Assembly: GCA_945900945.1 (NCBI GenBank)
Contig: CAMDKL010000013.1
Span: 1 to 58,437, forward strand
Direction of reading: 5' to 3'
DNA: 58,437 nt
Origin: Pirellula staleyi DSM 6068
GTDB taxonomy: Bacteria; Planctomycetota; Planctomycetia; Pirellulales; Pirellulaceae
The translations under genes were made by a program, and so were the position numbers. Shown piece by piece: positions 10,284 to 19,234 of this stretch. Each line of letters opens with the position of its first letter. The first letter of the stretch is position 1. A model generated the notes under the pieces. That model was not told where the DNA came from, searched no databases, and saw only the letters and a list, made by a program, of their open reading frames with translations.

Positions 10284-12956
10284 CTATTTGCGGCGAAATT
10301 TTCGCAACCCAAAGTCATCTGCGAGATCCGACAGATAGCTGGCCATTGACGCATCATTCACGCGATTCGACTGCTGAGAATTGGAAACCATTTGACTCGA
10401 TTGGCTTTTGGACGACAGGACTAGTTCCTCGTCACCTACTTGCACTCCATCCAATTCGGCTTCCAGACCATCCGACTCGTCTGCCAAATCCTCTTCGCCT
10501 TCAGCTTCGGCTTGCTCATTCAGCTTATTGATGAGGATTAAGATATCCAGCGGAGTTATTCTTCCATCTCCATCTACATCAAGATCTGGCAGCCTTCCTT
10601 CCCCTTCACCTGGTTGTTCGATCGGCCCCGTACCATTATTGTTGATGTAATTGATTAATACTAGCGGATCAAGCGGTGTCAAAACACCATCGCCGTCTAC
10701 ATCGTACGGATTCAAATCATTGTGTTGTGGCGTTCTATCCTTTTCGATATTGAGCCGTAGTTTCCCGGTAAGTTGGGTGCCAGATCGTTGGGCGGTCGCT
10801 GTAACCGTCAAGTCGAAATAACCTGGCTCAACAAAACGAACACTTGAACCAGATTTCAGTTGGATGGTTCCACCAACTTCTTCGAATCGGTTATCACTCA
10901 CGCTAAACGCATAGACTTCACCGATGTCAGGATCTAGAACCGAAACACTTCCGACGTTTTGCCCCGTTTGGTTTTCTTGGATGGTAGCGGATTCCGTTAG
11001 AACTAGGCGTATCGGTTCATCATCTTGATCTGTAACCGTAATGGTTAGGGTCTCTTCAATCTCGAATTGCCCCAGACTATCCCAACCTCGCACAACCAAC
11101 GCTATCGTAGAGTCTTCTTCGAAGTCGAGCGATATTCCGCTTGCCAATTGAAGAATCCCATTCACAATTTCGAAACGGCTATCGCTCACCGTCCATGAGT
11201 AAAGTTCGTTTGCATCTTGATCGATTGCATTGACTTGCCCAAAAACCAACCCCTCTGTCAATTCGGGAACCGTTAGATTGTCGGGTAACAAGATCCCGGT
11301 TGGTGAGTCATTGATAGGATTGACAACGATAGTCAATACTTGTAGCGACGACCAATCACGGCCATCGTATGCCTGGATGGTTACAAAATCTATTCCATTC
11401 GAATCGGCTGCTGGAGTGTAAATTCCCGAAGCGTCCTGATTCCATTGAATCATTCCACCGGATGGATTGGTTCGAATTACATAAACGAGTGCATCGCCAT
11501 CGAGATCCGTAGCGTTGGATGAAATACCGGCGGGATCTAAACTGAGCTTTCCATCTTCGTCAACATATATCGGATCAAACGATTCTAGTTTCGGCTTGCG
11601 ATTGAAGCCTGTATTTCTCACGCCAATCTGGAGTCGTAATGAATCATTACCTGCAACGTGGGCGATAGCCGCCGCCGCAGCAGCAATGTTGTGTTGGTAC
11701 AGTGCACCATTCTGAAGCCCGACTAATTGAGCCCCGGCTGCATCCAAGTTCAGCGACGCATTCGCACTAGTAAGAAATCGTCCATCGGCCATCGGAATCG
11801 AGAGGCTTTCCGTCCAATCCGAAGTGTTCCAACCTGACAATTGCGAAGGCCTTGAAGAATTTCCGGTAATCAATAGGCTTCTAACTGGATCAAAAAGAAT
11901 CGGGCCAATCGCATCCTTAAGAATGGCTTTTATTGGCAAACCGGCTTCTGGTCTTAGGATCATGAAATCGTCGGAGGTTTCTACCGCGATGTTAGCGCCG
12001 TCACTAGAAGACTCCCATGCAATCACCTTGGATGGAAAGGAACGCTTACCCACCAGTTGAACTACTCCATCATGGAGTTGATACAAAGAAACTCGATTTG
12101 AAGTTGCTCCATTCTCAAAAACCAAGAAGCCGTTCGAGCCGACCGCATTCACGGTAGCGTTTGCCGGAAGCGTATCGACACCGATCTGCTTTAAAATAAT
12201 CTCTGGGCTAGCATTCAACGGGGCGATCGCCGAAATCTCTTTTAAACTGTTTCCCGAGAGGACAAGCATACGATCGCCAACAGCTATGAGATTGGTAGCG
12301 GAAGCAACATCTAAGTTCGTTAAGTGCTTTTCCCCAATTCCGGCCGTCGATACCTTCCAAAGATCTTGAGATTGATCTTGGTTTTTCGAAAGGACATAAC
12401 CTGTAACATCTTCGTTGTTCGGTGACCCTTGGAGCACTGCGTCGACAATGGTTGCGGAACCGAAATGGATCGATTTGACTATTTGATTTGACGACACGTT
12501 CACAAGAGTCAATTCGTTTCCTGAGATCCCCCAGGTTTGACCACTCGATTCCACGCGTAGAATTTTGCTAATATTTAGTCCGTCCGCCCATTTACCTTGA
12601 CCGGCTGGGTGAGTCGGAAAGGTCTGATCGATCGATCTGTTGTTGCCAAGCAATCGGACTATATAATCGCCCGGTTCTAGATTTGGAAATTCGGCGATGC
12701 CGTTGCTGTCGCTAGTCGCCCATGGTTCCGAAGAACCAAGTTTCCCATCGTTATTTAGATCCACATAAACAGCCCGATCCGAAAGCGGTCCATCTTTTTT
12801 TGCGTCGAAAGATCTAGATCCATCTAAATCATCGAAAACAAATACGTCGATACCCGCCAAGAGACGCCTGTCCTCTAAAACGTCGAAACAGAGCTTTCTG
12901 CTGAGTCGCAAAGAAAGAATTTTTGGAGAACGGGGATGGGGATTCCTGCGAGTCAT
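10284..12956 (-). CDS. Dockerin type I / cadherin-like surface protein
   Basis: An 890-residue extracellular protein. The N-terminus carries FDVLEDRRLLAG, the planctomycete LEPR-type export motif, followed by an SdrD-like B domain (VFVFDDLDGSRSFDAKKDG with a DLNNDGKLG calcium loop, about 36-115). A beta-propeller-like middle section follows, then a cadherin-like tandem region (NPINDSPTGI, VTDQDDEPI) and two dockerin calcium-binding repeats near the C-terminus (DVDGDGVLTPLDPLVLINY and DVDGDGRITPLDILILIN). Dockerins bind cohesins in cellulosomes. In planctomycetes these proteins are common without a known cellulosome. The C-terminal tail is acidic and ends in basic residues RKFRRK. Substrate unknown. 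Confidence 0.85.
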   Translation of the reverse strand: MTRRNPHPRSPKILSLRLSRKLCFDVLEDRRLLAGIDVFVFDDLDGSRSFDAKKDGPLSDRAVYVDLNNDGKLGSSEPWATSDSNGIAEFPNLEPGDYIVRLLGNNRSIDQTFPTHPAGQGKWADGLNISKILRVESSGQTWGISGNELTLVNVSSNQIVKSIHFGSATIVDAVLQGSPNNEDVTGYVLSKNQDQSQDLWKVSTAGIGEKHLTNLDVASATNLIAVGDRMLVLSGNSLKEISAIAPLNASPEIILKQIGVDTLPANATVNAVGSNGFLVFENGATSNRVSLYQLHDGVVQLVGKRSFPSKVIAWESSSDGANIAVETSDDFMILRPEAGLPIKAILKDAIGPILFDPVRSLLITGNSSRPSQLSGWNTSDWTESLSIPMADGRFLTSANASLNLDAAGAQLVGLQNGALYQHNIAAAAAAIAHVAGNDSLRLQIGVRNTGFNRKPKLESFDPIYVDEDGKLSLDPAGISSNATDLDGDALVYVIRTNPSGGMIQWNQDASGIYTPAADSNGIDFVTIQAYDGRDWSSLQVLTIVVNPINDSPTGILLPDNLTVPELTEGLVFGQVNAIDQDANELYSWTVSDSRFEIVNGILQLASGISLDFEEDSTIALVVRGWDSLGQFEIEETLTITVTDQDDEPIRLVLTESATIQENQTGQNVGSVSVLDPDIGEVYAFSVSDNRFEEVGGTIQLKSGSSVRFVEPGYFDLTVTATAQRSGTQLTGKLRLNIEKDRTPQHNDLNPYDVDGDGVLTPLDPLVLINYINNNGTGPIEQPGEGEGRLPDLDVDGDGRITPLDILILINKLNEQAEAEGEEDLADESDGLEAELDGVQVGDEELVLSSKSQSSQMVSNSQQSNRVNDASMASYLSDLADDFGLRKFRRK

Positions 12957-13143
12957 TCTGACTACTCAACTATCGTTTTCGGAACGAATGAGGAAAGGGA
13001 GTCTCTATCAACGGAAGCAATCGCCACCAGAAACTTTCGAAAACAAGCAAGTGTGTGTGTGGTGGCTTTAAATCTATACAATGGTGCGTCTGACGTACAC
13101 GCTTTCCAATGGAAAATAGAAAAAAGTTTCTCTTCCGCTAGAC

Positions 13144-14313
13144 CTATTTGGATACCCCAAATTTGTAAGTTGTGGTTTCGTCGAACGTCTTCCCTGGCTT
13201 AAGCAGAGTCGATGGGAACGAAGTTTGGTTCGGGGAATCTGGGAAATGCTGTGTTTCCAAACAAAACGCTTCGTGAAGCTTGTACCCAGCATTGTCCGCT
13301 CCGCCGGTCAAGAAGTTACCAGAATAGAGCTGAATACCAGGCTGTGTGGTCATTACCTCCATCGTCCTGCCACTTGCTGGATCCACGACACTCGCGGCGA
13401 TGCGCAGTTTGCCAGCTTGTCCGTCGACAACGAAACAATGATCATAACCATTGGTTTGCTTGAGTTCGGCAATCTTGTCGCCAATCGATCGTTTGCTGGC
13501 AAAATCCAGCGGTGTGTTTGACACTGGAATGAGCTGCCCCAAAGGAATCATGCTCTCGTCTACCGGCAAGTACTTGCTGCAACTGAGCGTCAACTCGTGC
13601 TTGTAGATAGTGCCACTGTTCGCACCTGACAGGTTAAAATAAGCGTGATTCGTCAGATTGACATGGGTCGCTTTGTCTGTGGTTGCAGTAAAACGAATAG
13701 TCAGCTGATTGTCGTTGCCCCAATTATACTCAGCCAAAACCGAGAGTTTGCCTGGATAACCTTCCTGTCCGTCCGGGCTGACCAAGGAAAAACCTAATCC
13801 AACACTAGACGCCGATTTTACCTCGGCAGCTTTCCACATGAGTTTGTCAAAGCCCACTACCCCGCCGTGCAAGTGGTTCGGTCCGTTGTTAATCGCGAGC
13901 GAATAAGCAGAGCCATCGATTGAAAAACTGCCTTTGGCAATGCGATTACAAAATCGTCCTACCGTCGATCCAAAATAGGGGTGACGCTGGAGATACCCGT
14001 CGAGCGAAGTAAAGCCTGCCGTCACGTTAGTCTTTTTACCATTTCGGTCTGGAACATTGATCGAAACGACAATCGCTCCATAGTCCATCATTTGAACCGT
14101 ATTTCCACTTGCGTTTGTGAGCGTATACAGTGTGACGCTCTGGCCGTCTGAGGTTTTGCCGAATGGGGCTGATTCGATCTGCATTTTTGGTTCGTTAGCG
14201 TCAGCGTTTCTAAGGGAAAGTAGGTGTAAAGTGAGGACGAAAAAACCTGCAATCCAGGCTTTTTGAAAATAGGCTTTTTGAAAATAGGGTCGGTAATTGG
14301 GTAGACTCTTCAT
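13144..14313 (-). CDS. galM: Aldose 1-epimerase (galactose mutarotase), exported
   Basis: About 389 residues if translation starts at the ATG at 14313 (MKSLPNY...). An in-frame start further upstream at 14415 would add an unlikely N-terminus. After a hydrophobic export segment (WIAGFFVLTLHLLSL) the mutarotase domain is complete, with the active-site region NGPNHLHGG, the NHAYFNLSG segment, PGIQLYSGNFL and the C-terminal FCLETQHFPDSPN containing the catalytic Glu. It interconverts alpha and beta anomers of hexoses. Export suggests it acts on sugars released outside the cytoplasm. The pre-signal region contains a duplicated YFQKA from an exact 15-bp tandem repeat. The gene is divergent from the TIM-barrel gene that follows. 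Confidence 0.85.
   Translation of the reverse strand: MKSLPNYRPYFQKAYFQKAWIAGFFVLTLHLLSLRNADANEPKMQIESAPFGKTSDGQSVTLYTLTNASGNTVQMMDYGAIVVSINVPDRNGKKTNVTAGFTSLDGYLQRHPYFGSTVGRFCNRIAKGSFSIDGSAYSLAINNGPNHLHGGVVGFDKLMWKAAEVKSASSVGLGFSLVSPDGQEGYPGKLSVLAEYNWGNDNQLTIRFTATTDKATHVNLTNHAYFNLSGANSGTIYKHELTLSCSKYLPVDESMIPLGQLIPVSNTPLDFASKRSIGDKIAELKQTNGYDHCFVVDGQAGKLRIAASVVDPASGRTMEVMTTQPGIQLYSGNFLTGGADNAGYKLHEAFCLETQHFPDSPNQTSFPSTLLKPGKTFDETTTYKFGVSK
14256..14285. repeat. 15-bp tandem duplication in the galM leader
   Basis: Two exact copies of AGGCTTTTTGAAAAT stand side by side inside the signal-peptide region of the epimerase gene. The period is a multiple of three, so the reading frame is kept and the protein gains a second YFQKA. 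Confidence 0.9.
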
Positions 14314-14447
14314 GCATTGCACCAATTTCAGAAGGATTGTGTAGAATCGAGCTGACGATTGTATCTGACTCGATAAGCATGCCAAAGCCCCAGAGATAAA
14401 AATATCGCCACCCATAAGCCCGCTTGAAAGAGATTCGACTTAAAAAA

Positions 14448-15380
14448 ATGCCCCCTGATGACATCAGTAAGTTTTCAAGAAGATCGCTATTCGCTTCCAC
14501 AGCCGCAACCAGCGTTGCCCTATCAACTCCATGGGCGAATGCATCCGTGTTGCAGGCTGCTAAAGAGTCTGTCCCTGCGGATTTCAAGGTCACTAACAAA
14601 CGCATTCGCCAATCTGTTATGGGTTGGTGTTTCAATCCTATGCCGGTTCCCGATTTGATCGCAAATTGTGTCAAAATTGGGATCGAAGCGATCGAGGGGG
14701 TCGACTCCAAATTTTATCCATTGGCACTTGAAAAAGGACTGAAAATTGCATTGGTCGGCAGTCACGGTTTCGCGAAGGGGCCCGTCGATACTGCGAACCA
14801 CATGGAATGCATCGAAAAGCTGACCAAAGGAATCGATATTGCAGCCGCATCCGGGGCGCCAAGCGTAATCACGTTTACCGGAATGCGAGTCCCTAACATG
14901 ACAGACACAACGTCTGAAAAGAACTGTGTCGATTGCTGGAAGCAAGTCATCGCTCACGCGGAGAAGAACAAGATTACACTCGTCTTAGAGCATCTCAACT
15001 CCCGAGACAGCTCCCATCCCATGAAAGGACACCCAGGCTATTTTGGTGATGATGTCGAACGATGCTTTGAATTGGTAAGGCGAATGGACTCCCCTTTTTT
15101 TAAACTGCTCTTCGATATCTACCATGTTCAGATCATGAACGGCGATATCATTCGCCGAATCCAAAAAAATCATTCATTGATTGGCCATTACCACACGGCA
15201 GGAAATCCTGGCCGAGCCGAAATGGATGACACGCAAGAGATCAACTATCCACCTATCCTCAGGGCGATCCTCGATACGGGCTACCAAGGTTTTGTAGCGC
15301 AAGAATTTATTCCAACATGGTCCGATCCTGTTTTGGCCCTCCGGCACGGTGCGATGGTCATGGACGTAAATCGGGGTTAG
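14448..15380 (+). CDS. Sugar phosphate isomerase/epimerase-like TIM barrel (hydroxypyruvate isomerase family), exported
   Basis: About 310 residues from the ATG at 14448. A TTG at 14424 is possible but less likely. The N-terminus has a Tat-type signal (SRRSLFASTAATSVALS). The mature part is an AP-endonuclease-2-type TIM barrel similar to hydroxypyruvate isomerase: VLEHLNSRDSSHPMKGHPGYFGDD, LLFDIYHVQIMNGD, IGHYHTAGNPGR and GFVAQEFIPTW supply the expected metal ligands (Glu, Asp, His, Glu). Export is typical of planctomycete paralogs and argues against a simple cytosolic Hyi role. It is divergent from galM, with a shared upstream region of about 135 bases. Actual substrate unknown. Confidence 0.8.
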   Translation: MPPDDISKFSRRSLFASTAATSVALSTPWANASVLQAAKESVPADFKVTNKRIRQSVMGWCFNPMPVPDLIANCVKIGIEAIEGVDSKFYPLALEKGLKIALVGSHGFAKGPVDTANHMECIEKLTKGIDIAAASGAPSVITFTGMRVPNMTDTTSEKNCVDCWKQVIAHAEKNKITLVLEHLNSRDSSHPMKGHPGYFGDDVERCFELVRRMDSPFFKLLFDIYHVQIMNGDIIRRIQKNHSLIGHYHTAGNPGRAEMDDTQEINYPPILRAILDTGYQGFVAQEFIPTWSDPVLALRHGAMVMDVNRG

Positions 15381-15461
15381 AATGTTCGATTGGTTGTCTT
15401 ATGTGGGCTTGTGCGTTCATCGACCGGCTCGCACCCCCAAATGCTTTACGGATAACGCTTC

Positions 15462-16556
15462 GTGGCCAATCGAACCAATAGCACTAATGCACCTAGCAAA
15501 AAAACACCAAGCGAATTGGATGAATACGATTTTGAATTACCTAGGGAATTGATTGCACAGGAGCCCGCGTTAAAACGTACCGACTCGCGGATGATGGTCA
15601 TCCATAGAATTACGGGACAAATGGATCACGTATCTGTTCGCGATCTCCCCTCCTTTTTGCGGGCTGGCGACGCGATGGTCGTCAACGACTCCAAAGTCAT
15701 TCCCGCTCGCCTACTCGGTTTCCGGTCCCAAACACGCGGACGCTGGGAAGGACTATTCCTACGCGAAGAAAACGGCATCGCCGAACTCATCTGCAAAACA
15801 CGCGGTACTATGCAGCCGGGCGAGGAAATAGTCATACGAGATCCCGAGGGCCGCGAAGCTCAAAAGCTGATCGTCGTCGCCGGTTCGGAGCGAGGCCACA
15901 TGCTGCTTAAGCCAGAGCCCAATATTCCATGGCTCGAATTGCTGGACAGCAACGGACGCGTTCCGTTGCCGCCATATATCCGGGACGGCCGAATGACGTC
16001 CATGGACAAAGAACGATACCAGACCGTTTACGCTCGAAATCCTGGCTCCGTTGCTGCACCTACGGCGGGGCTCCATATTACGCAGGAATTGATTCAACGC
16101 ATTCGCGCAGCGGGAGTTGCATTGGTTTCACTGACTTTGCATGTTGGGTTAGGGACTTTTCGCCCAATCCAAACCGCGTGTTTATCCGAACACAAGATGC
16201 ACAGCGAGTACGCTCAGATCACCGAACCTGTTGTAAAACGATTGGCCAGTTGCCGCGCCGAGGGAGGACGCATTGTGGCCGTTGGCACCACATCCGCCCG
16301 GACGCTCGAAACCGCAGCGATGTCTGGTGGCGGTCCGCTCGTACCATGGACTGGACAAACCGACATCTTCATTCGCCCAGGCCATCAGTTCAAAGCTGTC
16401 GATGTGTTGCTTACCAACTTTCATTTGCCACGTAGCAGTCTCATTGTTCTCGCTTGCGCTTTTGCAAATCGAGACTTGATCATGGAAGCGTACCGCAAAG
16501 CCATCGAACAGGAGTACCGGTTTTACAGCTACGGCGATTGTATGCTCATCGTTTAA
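15462..16556 (+). CDS. queA: S-adenosylmethionine:tRNA ribosyltransferase-isomerase QueA
   Basis: A 364-residue enzyme of queuosine biosynthesis. It transfers the ribosyl part of SAM to 7-aminomethyl-7-deazaguanine in tRNA, giving epoxyqueuosine. Conserved segments are complete: YDFELPRELIAQEPALKRTDSRMM near the N-terminus, VVNDSKVIPARLLGFR, APTAGLHIT, LTLHVGLGTFRPI, the HSEYAQI segment, AVGTTSARTLE and the C-terminal TNFHLPRSSL followed by the YRFYSYGDCMLI end. Length matches the family. A GTG at 15462 is the likely start. An upstream Thr/Ser/Lys-rich leader of about 18 residues precedes the conserved domain, so an internal start cannot be excluded. Confidence 0.95.
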   Translation: MANRTNSTNAPSKKTPSELDEYDFELPRELIAQEPALKRTDSRMMVIHRITGQMDHVSVRDLPSFLRAGDAMVVNDSKVIPARLLGFRSQTRGRWEGLFLREENGIAELICKTRGTMQPGEEIVIRDPEGREAQKLIVVAGSERGHMLLKPEPNIPWLELLDSNGRVPLPPYIRDGRMTSMDKERYQTVYARNPGSVAAPTAGLHITQELIQRIRAAGVALVSLTLHVGLGTFRPIQTACLSEHKMHSEYAQITEPVVKRLASCRAEGGRIVAVGTTSARTLETAAMSGGGPLVPWTGQTDIFIRPGHQFKAVDVLLTNFHLPRSSLIVLACAFANRDLIMEAYRKAIEQEYRFYSYGDCMLIV

Positions 16557-16656
16557 AATCAATTATTCTCATCGCTTTATTCTCAATGCCAACTTTGCAT
16601 TGCTCACCAACGTGAATGTCCACATTTCCAACCTGCCTTTGCAAACACATTCCAAT

Positions 16657-17745
16657 ATGCGCGATCCGTGGGTCGGACTCGACGTTGGCGGTGCGAATCT
16701 CAAAGCGGCACATACGTCAGGTTGGTCGCAAAGCGTAGGGTTCGCGATGTGGCGAGATTGGCGGACACTCGCTATCTCGATTGGTAAGTTGCTTGATGAA
16801 TGCCCCGCATTTAGCGGTGTGGCAGTCACTATGACCGGTGAACTTGCTGACTGCTTTGCTACGCGGGCCGAGGGTGTTGCAATCATTCTCGAACAACTCA
16901 CGTCCATCCTTCCGGCTTCTATGGTTCGCGTCTATAGTGTCGATGGCACTTGGAAAACGGTATCCCAATCGGCTCGTGATCCGTGGAGTGTTGCCGCATC
17001 CAACTGGCATGGGCTTGCAAGATTCGCTATCCGATTCGTGGGGACGAGATCTTGCATGATGATAGATACAGGTTCGACAACCACTGATCTGATCCCAATC
17101 CGCGAAGCTCAGATCTCATTGGAAGCCAGAACCGACTCGCAACGTCTCCAAGCGGGTGCGTTGGTCTATACCGGAGTCGAACGATCTAATGTTTCGGGTC
17201 TCGTTTCAGAAGTTATGCTTTTTGGTTCCGCTTGCCCCGTCATGAATGAGCAGTTTGCCAACACACGCGATGTTTATTTGTGGCTGCGTGAGATGGACGA
17301 CCAACCCGACAACTGCGAGACTGCGGATCACAAACCTGCCACGCGCGCTGCAGCAAGAGATCGGTTGGCACGTATCGTTGGCGAGGACGGCTCAACACTT
17401 GCCGACACCGACATCGATCGGATTGCACAGCAAATCGCTGCCTCGCAAACGAAACTGATCGCCAATGCATTTAGGAAGGTCTCAGCGACCTATACTAAGA
17501 ACCAATCGACTCGAACCAAGAAAGCGTTGGCTCCGCTTCTGAAAAAAAACAACGTGAGCGATCACGCTTTCGAATGCGTAGCGATGAGTGGACATGGCGA
17601 TTTTCTCATCGAAGCCGCGTTGGCTGCATGTGGATGGGACGGGGAACGCATTCGGTTGCAGGAATTGTTGGGCCCCGATTTGTCGCGATGCGGTCCCGCT
17701 TATGCGATCGCGACACTTGCCTGTGAAGAGTTAAGTGAGGGTTAG
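16657..17745 (+). CDS. H4MPT-linked C1 transfer pathway protein, MfnF-like
   Basis: About 362 residues from the ATG at 16657 (MRDPWVGLDVGG). A TTG at 16600 would add 19 residues. It is an ASKHA-fold protein of the hydantoinase/oxoprolinase type, with phosphate-1 motif LDVGGANLKAAH and phosphate-2 motif MIDTGSTTTDLIPI. This family includes archaeal MfnF, which joins the furan and glutamyl-tyramine parts of methanofuran. Bacterial members occur in organisms with tetrahydromethanopterin-linked formaldehyde oxidation, including planctomycetes. The stop overlaps the start of the next gene by 11 bases, which supports joint function. Assignment to MfnF rather than to a general pathway protein is inference from family knowledge. 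Confidence 0.8.
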   Translation: MRDPWVGLDVGGANLKAAHTSGWSQSVGFAMWRDWRTLAISIGKLLDECPAFSGVAVTMTGELADCFATRAEGVAIILEQLTSILPASMVRVYSVDGTWKTVSQSARDPWSVAASNWHGLARFAIRFVGTRSCMMIDTGSTTTDLIPIREAQISLEARTDSQRLQAGALVYTGVERSNVSGLVSEVMLFGSACPVMNEQFANTRDVYLWLREMDDQPDNCETADHKPATRAAARDRLARIVGEDGSTLADTDIDRIAQQIAASQTKLIANAFRKVSATYTKNQSTRTKKALAPLLKKNNVSDHAFECVAMSGHGDFLIEAALAACGWDGERIRLQELLGPDLSRCGPAYAIATLACEELSEG

Positions 17746-18364
17746 AGTCGTGACGGAACGCCTTGTGATCAAAATTGGCGGTGCGACGCTTTTTCAACCA
17801 AATGGGTTTGAAACGGGGTTGCGCAACCTAATGAGCCTAAATCAAAATGCACAAATATGGCTGATGGCTGGTGGTGGCGATTTGGTGGAGACAATGCGAA
17901 AGGCTCACCAAATTTATCCGAAGCTCGACGACGAAGAAATGCACTGGCGATGCGTCGAGTTGCTCGACCATACTTGGTCGATCGCCAAGGAGGTTTTTCA
18001 TTCGGTCGATGTGGTTGCCAGTCGCGACGACTTGGTCCGACTATCCAACCAGAGTAGGGCACCTGGTATGTGTTGGGTGCGAGTTCAGTCTTTCTATAGT
18101 CGAGACAACTGCGGGTTGATACCAGATTCATGGCTTCCAAATTCGGATTGGAGCACAACGTCCGACGTGCTTGCTTGGCTCCTCGGAATGATGATCGATG
18201 CGGATCGTGTCATCCTCATGAAGCAGTGCGAGTGTGACCCGGCATGGACTATGGTCGAGGCAGCACAGCGTGGTGTCATCGATGCGGAGCTGGCAAGGCT
18301 CCTCGATGCCAATCCCGGCTTTGGTCCAATCCTGGAATTAGCAAAAATCGACATGGCTCGCTGA
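17735..18364 (+). CDS. Amino acid kinase-fold protein, MfnE-like
   Basis: A 209-residue kinase-fold protein. The N-terminal glycine-rich loop reads LVIKIGGATLF, a second Gly-rich element is LMAGGGDLVE, and TTSDVLAWLLG..ADRVILMKQCE corresponds to the nucleotide-binding region of amino acid kinases. Archaeal MfnE, of this fold, makes the activated furan phosphate used by MfnF, whose homolog is encoded immediately upstream with overlap. The start is either GTG 17735 or GTG 17750. The latter has a GAGGG ribosome-binding sequence about 8 bases ahead. The gene is short compared with aspartate or glutamate kinases, as expected for this subfamily. Confidence 0.75.
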   Translation: MRVRVVTERLVIKIGGATLFQPNGFETGLRNLMSLNQNAQIWLMAGGGDLVETMRKAHQIYPKLDDEEMHWRCVELLDHTWSIAKEVFHSVDVVASRDDLVRLSNQSRAPGMCWVRVQSFYSRDNCGLIPDSWLPNSDWSTTSDVLAWLLGMMIDADRVILMKQCECDPAWTMVEAAQRGVIDAELARLLDANPGFGPILELAKIDMAR

Positions 18365-18408
18365 TCACCACCATCCGAATCGATTTTTCACTCGCAATTA
18401 TTGTCTTT

Positions 18409-18510
18409 TCGTACTCGTACTCAGCCATCGGCGGTACTCGATATCGTACTCGATTCGAATCACTCCATCGAGTACGAGTAGGAGTACCATTTCATTGAGT
18501 ACGAGTACGA
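18409..18510. repeat. 102-nt nested inverted repeat built from GAGTACGAG units
   Basis: Three sets of arms nest around a 12-nt loop. The outer arms are TCGTACTCGTACTCA (18409-18423) and TGAGTACGAGTACGA (18496-18510), a perfect 15-bp pair. The middle arms are GGTACTC (18433-18439) and GAGTACC (18482-18488). The inner arms are TCGTACTCGAT (18444-18454) and ATCGAGTACGA (18467-18477). It sits between two convergent genes, so it could act as a bidirectional terminator or be a REP-like dispersed element. Confidence 0.85.
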
Positions 18511-18624
18511 TTGAAAGCAAAAAGTGGTGGCGTTCGCCGAGAAGTGTCGATTTTGACGATGCACTATTTCACCGGACCCATGGTCCTTCGGTTAACTTAG
18601 CCCAGATTATCGGGCTGGGCATTC

Positions 18625-19209
18625 TTAAGAGTCGATCGAGTCAAGATCGAATTCGGAGATTGGCCTGTCGAGTCCCGTTCCATGGGACATTGGTGCATCA
18701 TTTTGTTTGTTTGTACGGATGACTGCGACGACCAGCCGTCCGACATCCAGCCGAATCACACGAACTTCCTTGCCAGCGTCAATTGGACCGCTTTCACTGA
18801 ACGCTTCGTAAGTCTGATTTCCAATCTGAACTAAGCCGCTAGGGATCATCTCACCCATCGCAATTCCCTCGGCACCGATAAGCGAATTCACATCCTTTGT
18901 TTTCGCTGCGTCAGACCAAACGAATTCTCCTGCCGGTTCTGGCGGACTTGTCATGCGACGCCCAATCGGAGTTCTAGGCCATATTTCAATCAAGGCCCAC
19001 ATCATCAATGGAGCGACCCCAAGCGTTGCAATCAACATCCAAACACCTGTGTTAGTGCTATGCCTAAACGCCACCAAAATTGCCGCAAACGCAAAGCATG
19101 CTGTCACACCAACCAAAACACCACCACTGGGAATCATTAAATCGATTGCAAAGATCACCATTGCGGCGATGAATAACAGGACTGCAATTGCTAGTAGTGA
19201 CAAATCCAA
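18625..19209 (-). CDS. NfeD-like membrane protein
   Basis: A 194-residue protein with an N-terminal hydrophobic block of about four membrane segments (LLAIAVLLFIAAMVIFAIDLMIPSGG, then VGVTACFAFAAILVAF and MLIATLGVAPLMMWALI) and a C-terminal soluble beta domain of OB-fold type (SLIGAEGIAMGEMIPSGLVQIGNQTYEAFSESGPIDAGKEVRVIRL). This is the NfeD layout. These proteins usually partner stomatin/flotillin-type SPFH proteins, and none is visible nearby. It lies 25 bases downstream of ilvB on the same strand, so cotranscription is likely. Several residues of the OB domain match the usual pattern of GxxGxAxTxLxPxGxV. Confidence 0.8.
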   Translation of the reverse strand: MDLSLLAIAVLLFIAAMVIFAIDLMIPSGGVLVGVTACFAFAAILVAFRHSTNTGVWMLIATLGVAPLMMWALIEIWPRTPIGRRMTSPPEPAGEFVWSDAAKTKDVNSLIGAEGIAMGEMIPSGLVQIGNQTYEAFSESGPIDAGKEVRVIRLDVGRLVVAVIRTNKQNDAPMSHGTGLDRPISEFDLDSIDS

Positions 19210-19234
19210 GACCTTTCGAATGGTATACCTGAGC

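Noticed and set aside
18409-18510. GAGTACGAG units considered as a CRISPR or tandem repeat array
   Set aside because: The units are inverted and nested, not direct repeats with regular spacers, so it is a hairpin rather than an array.
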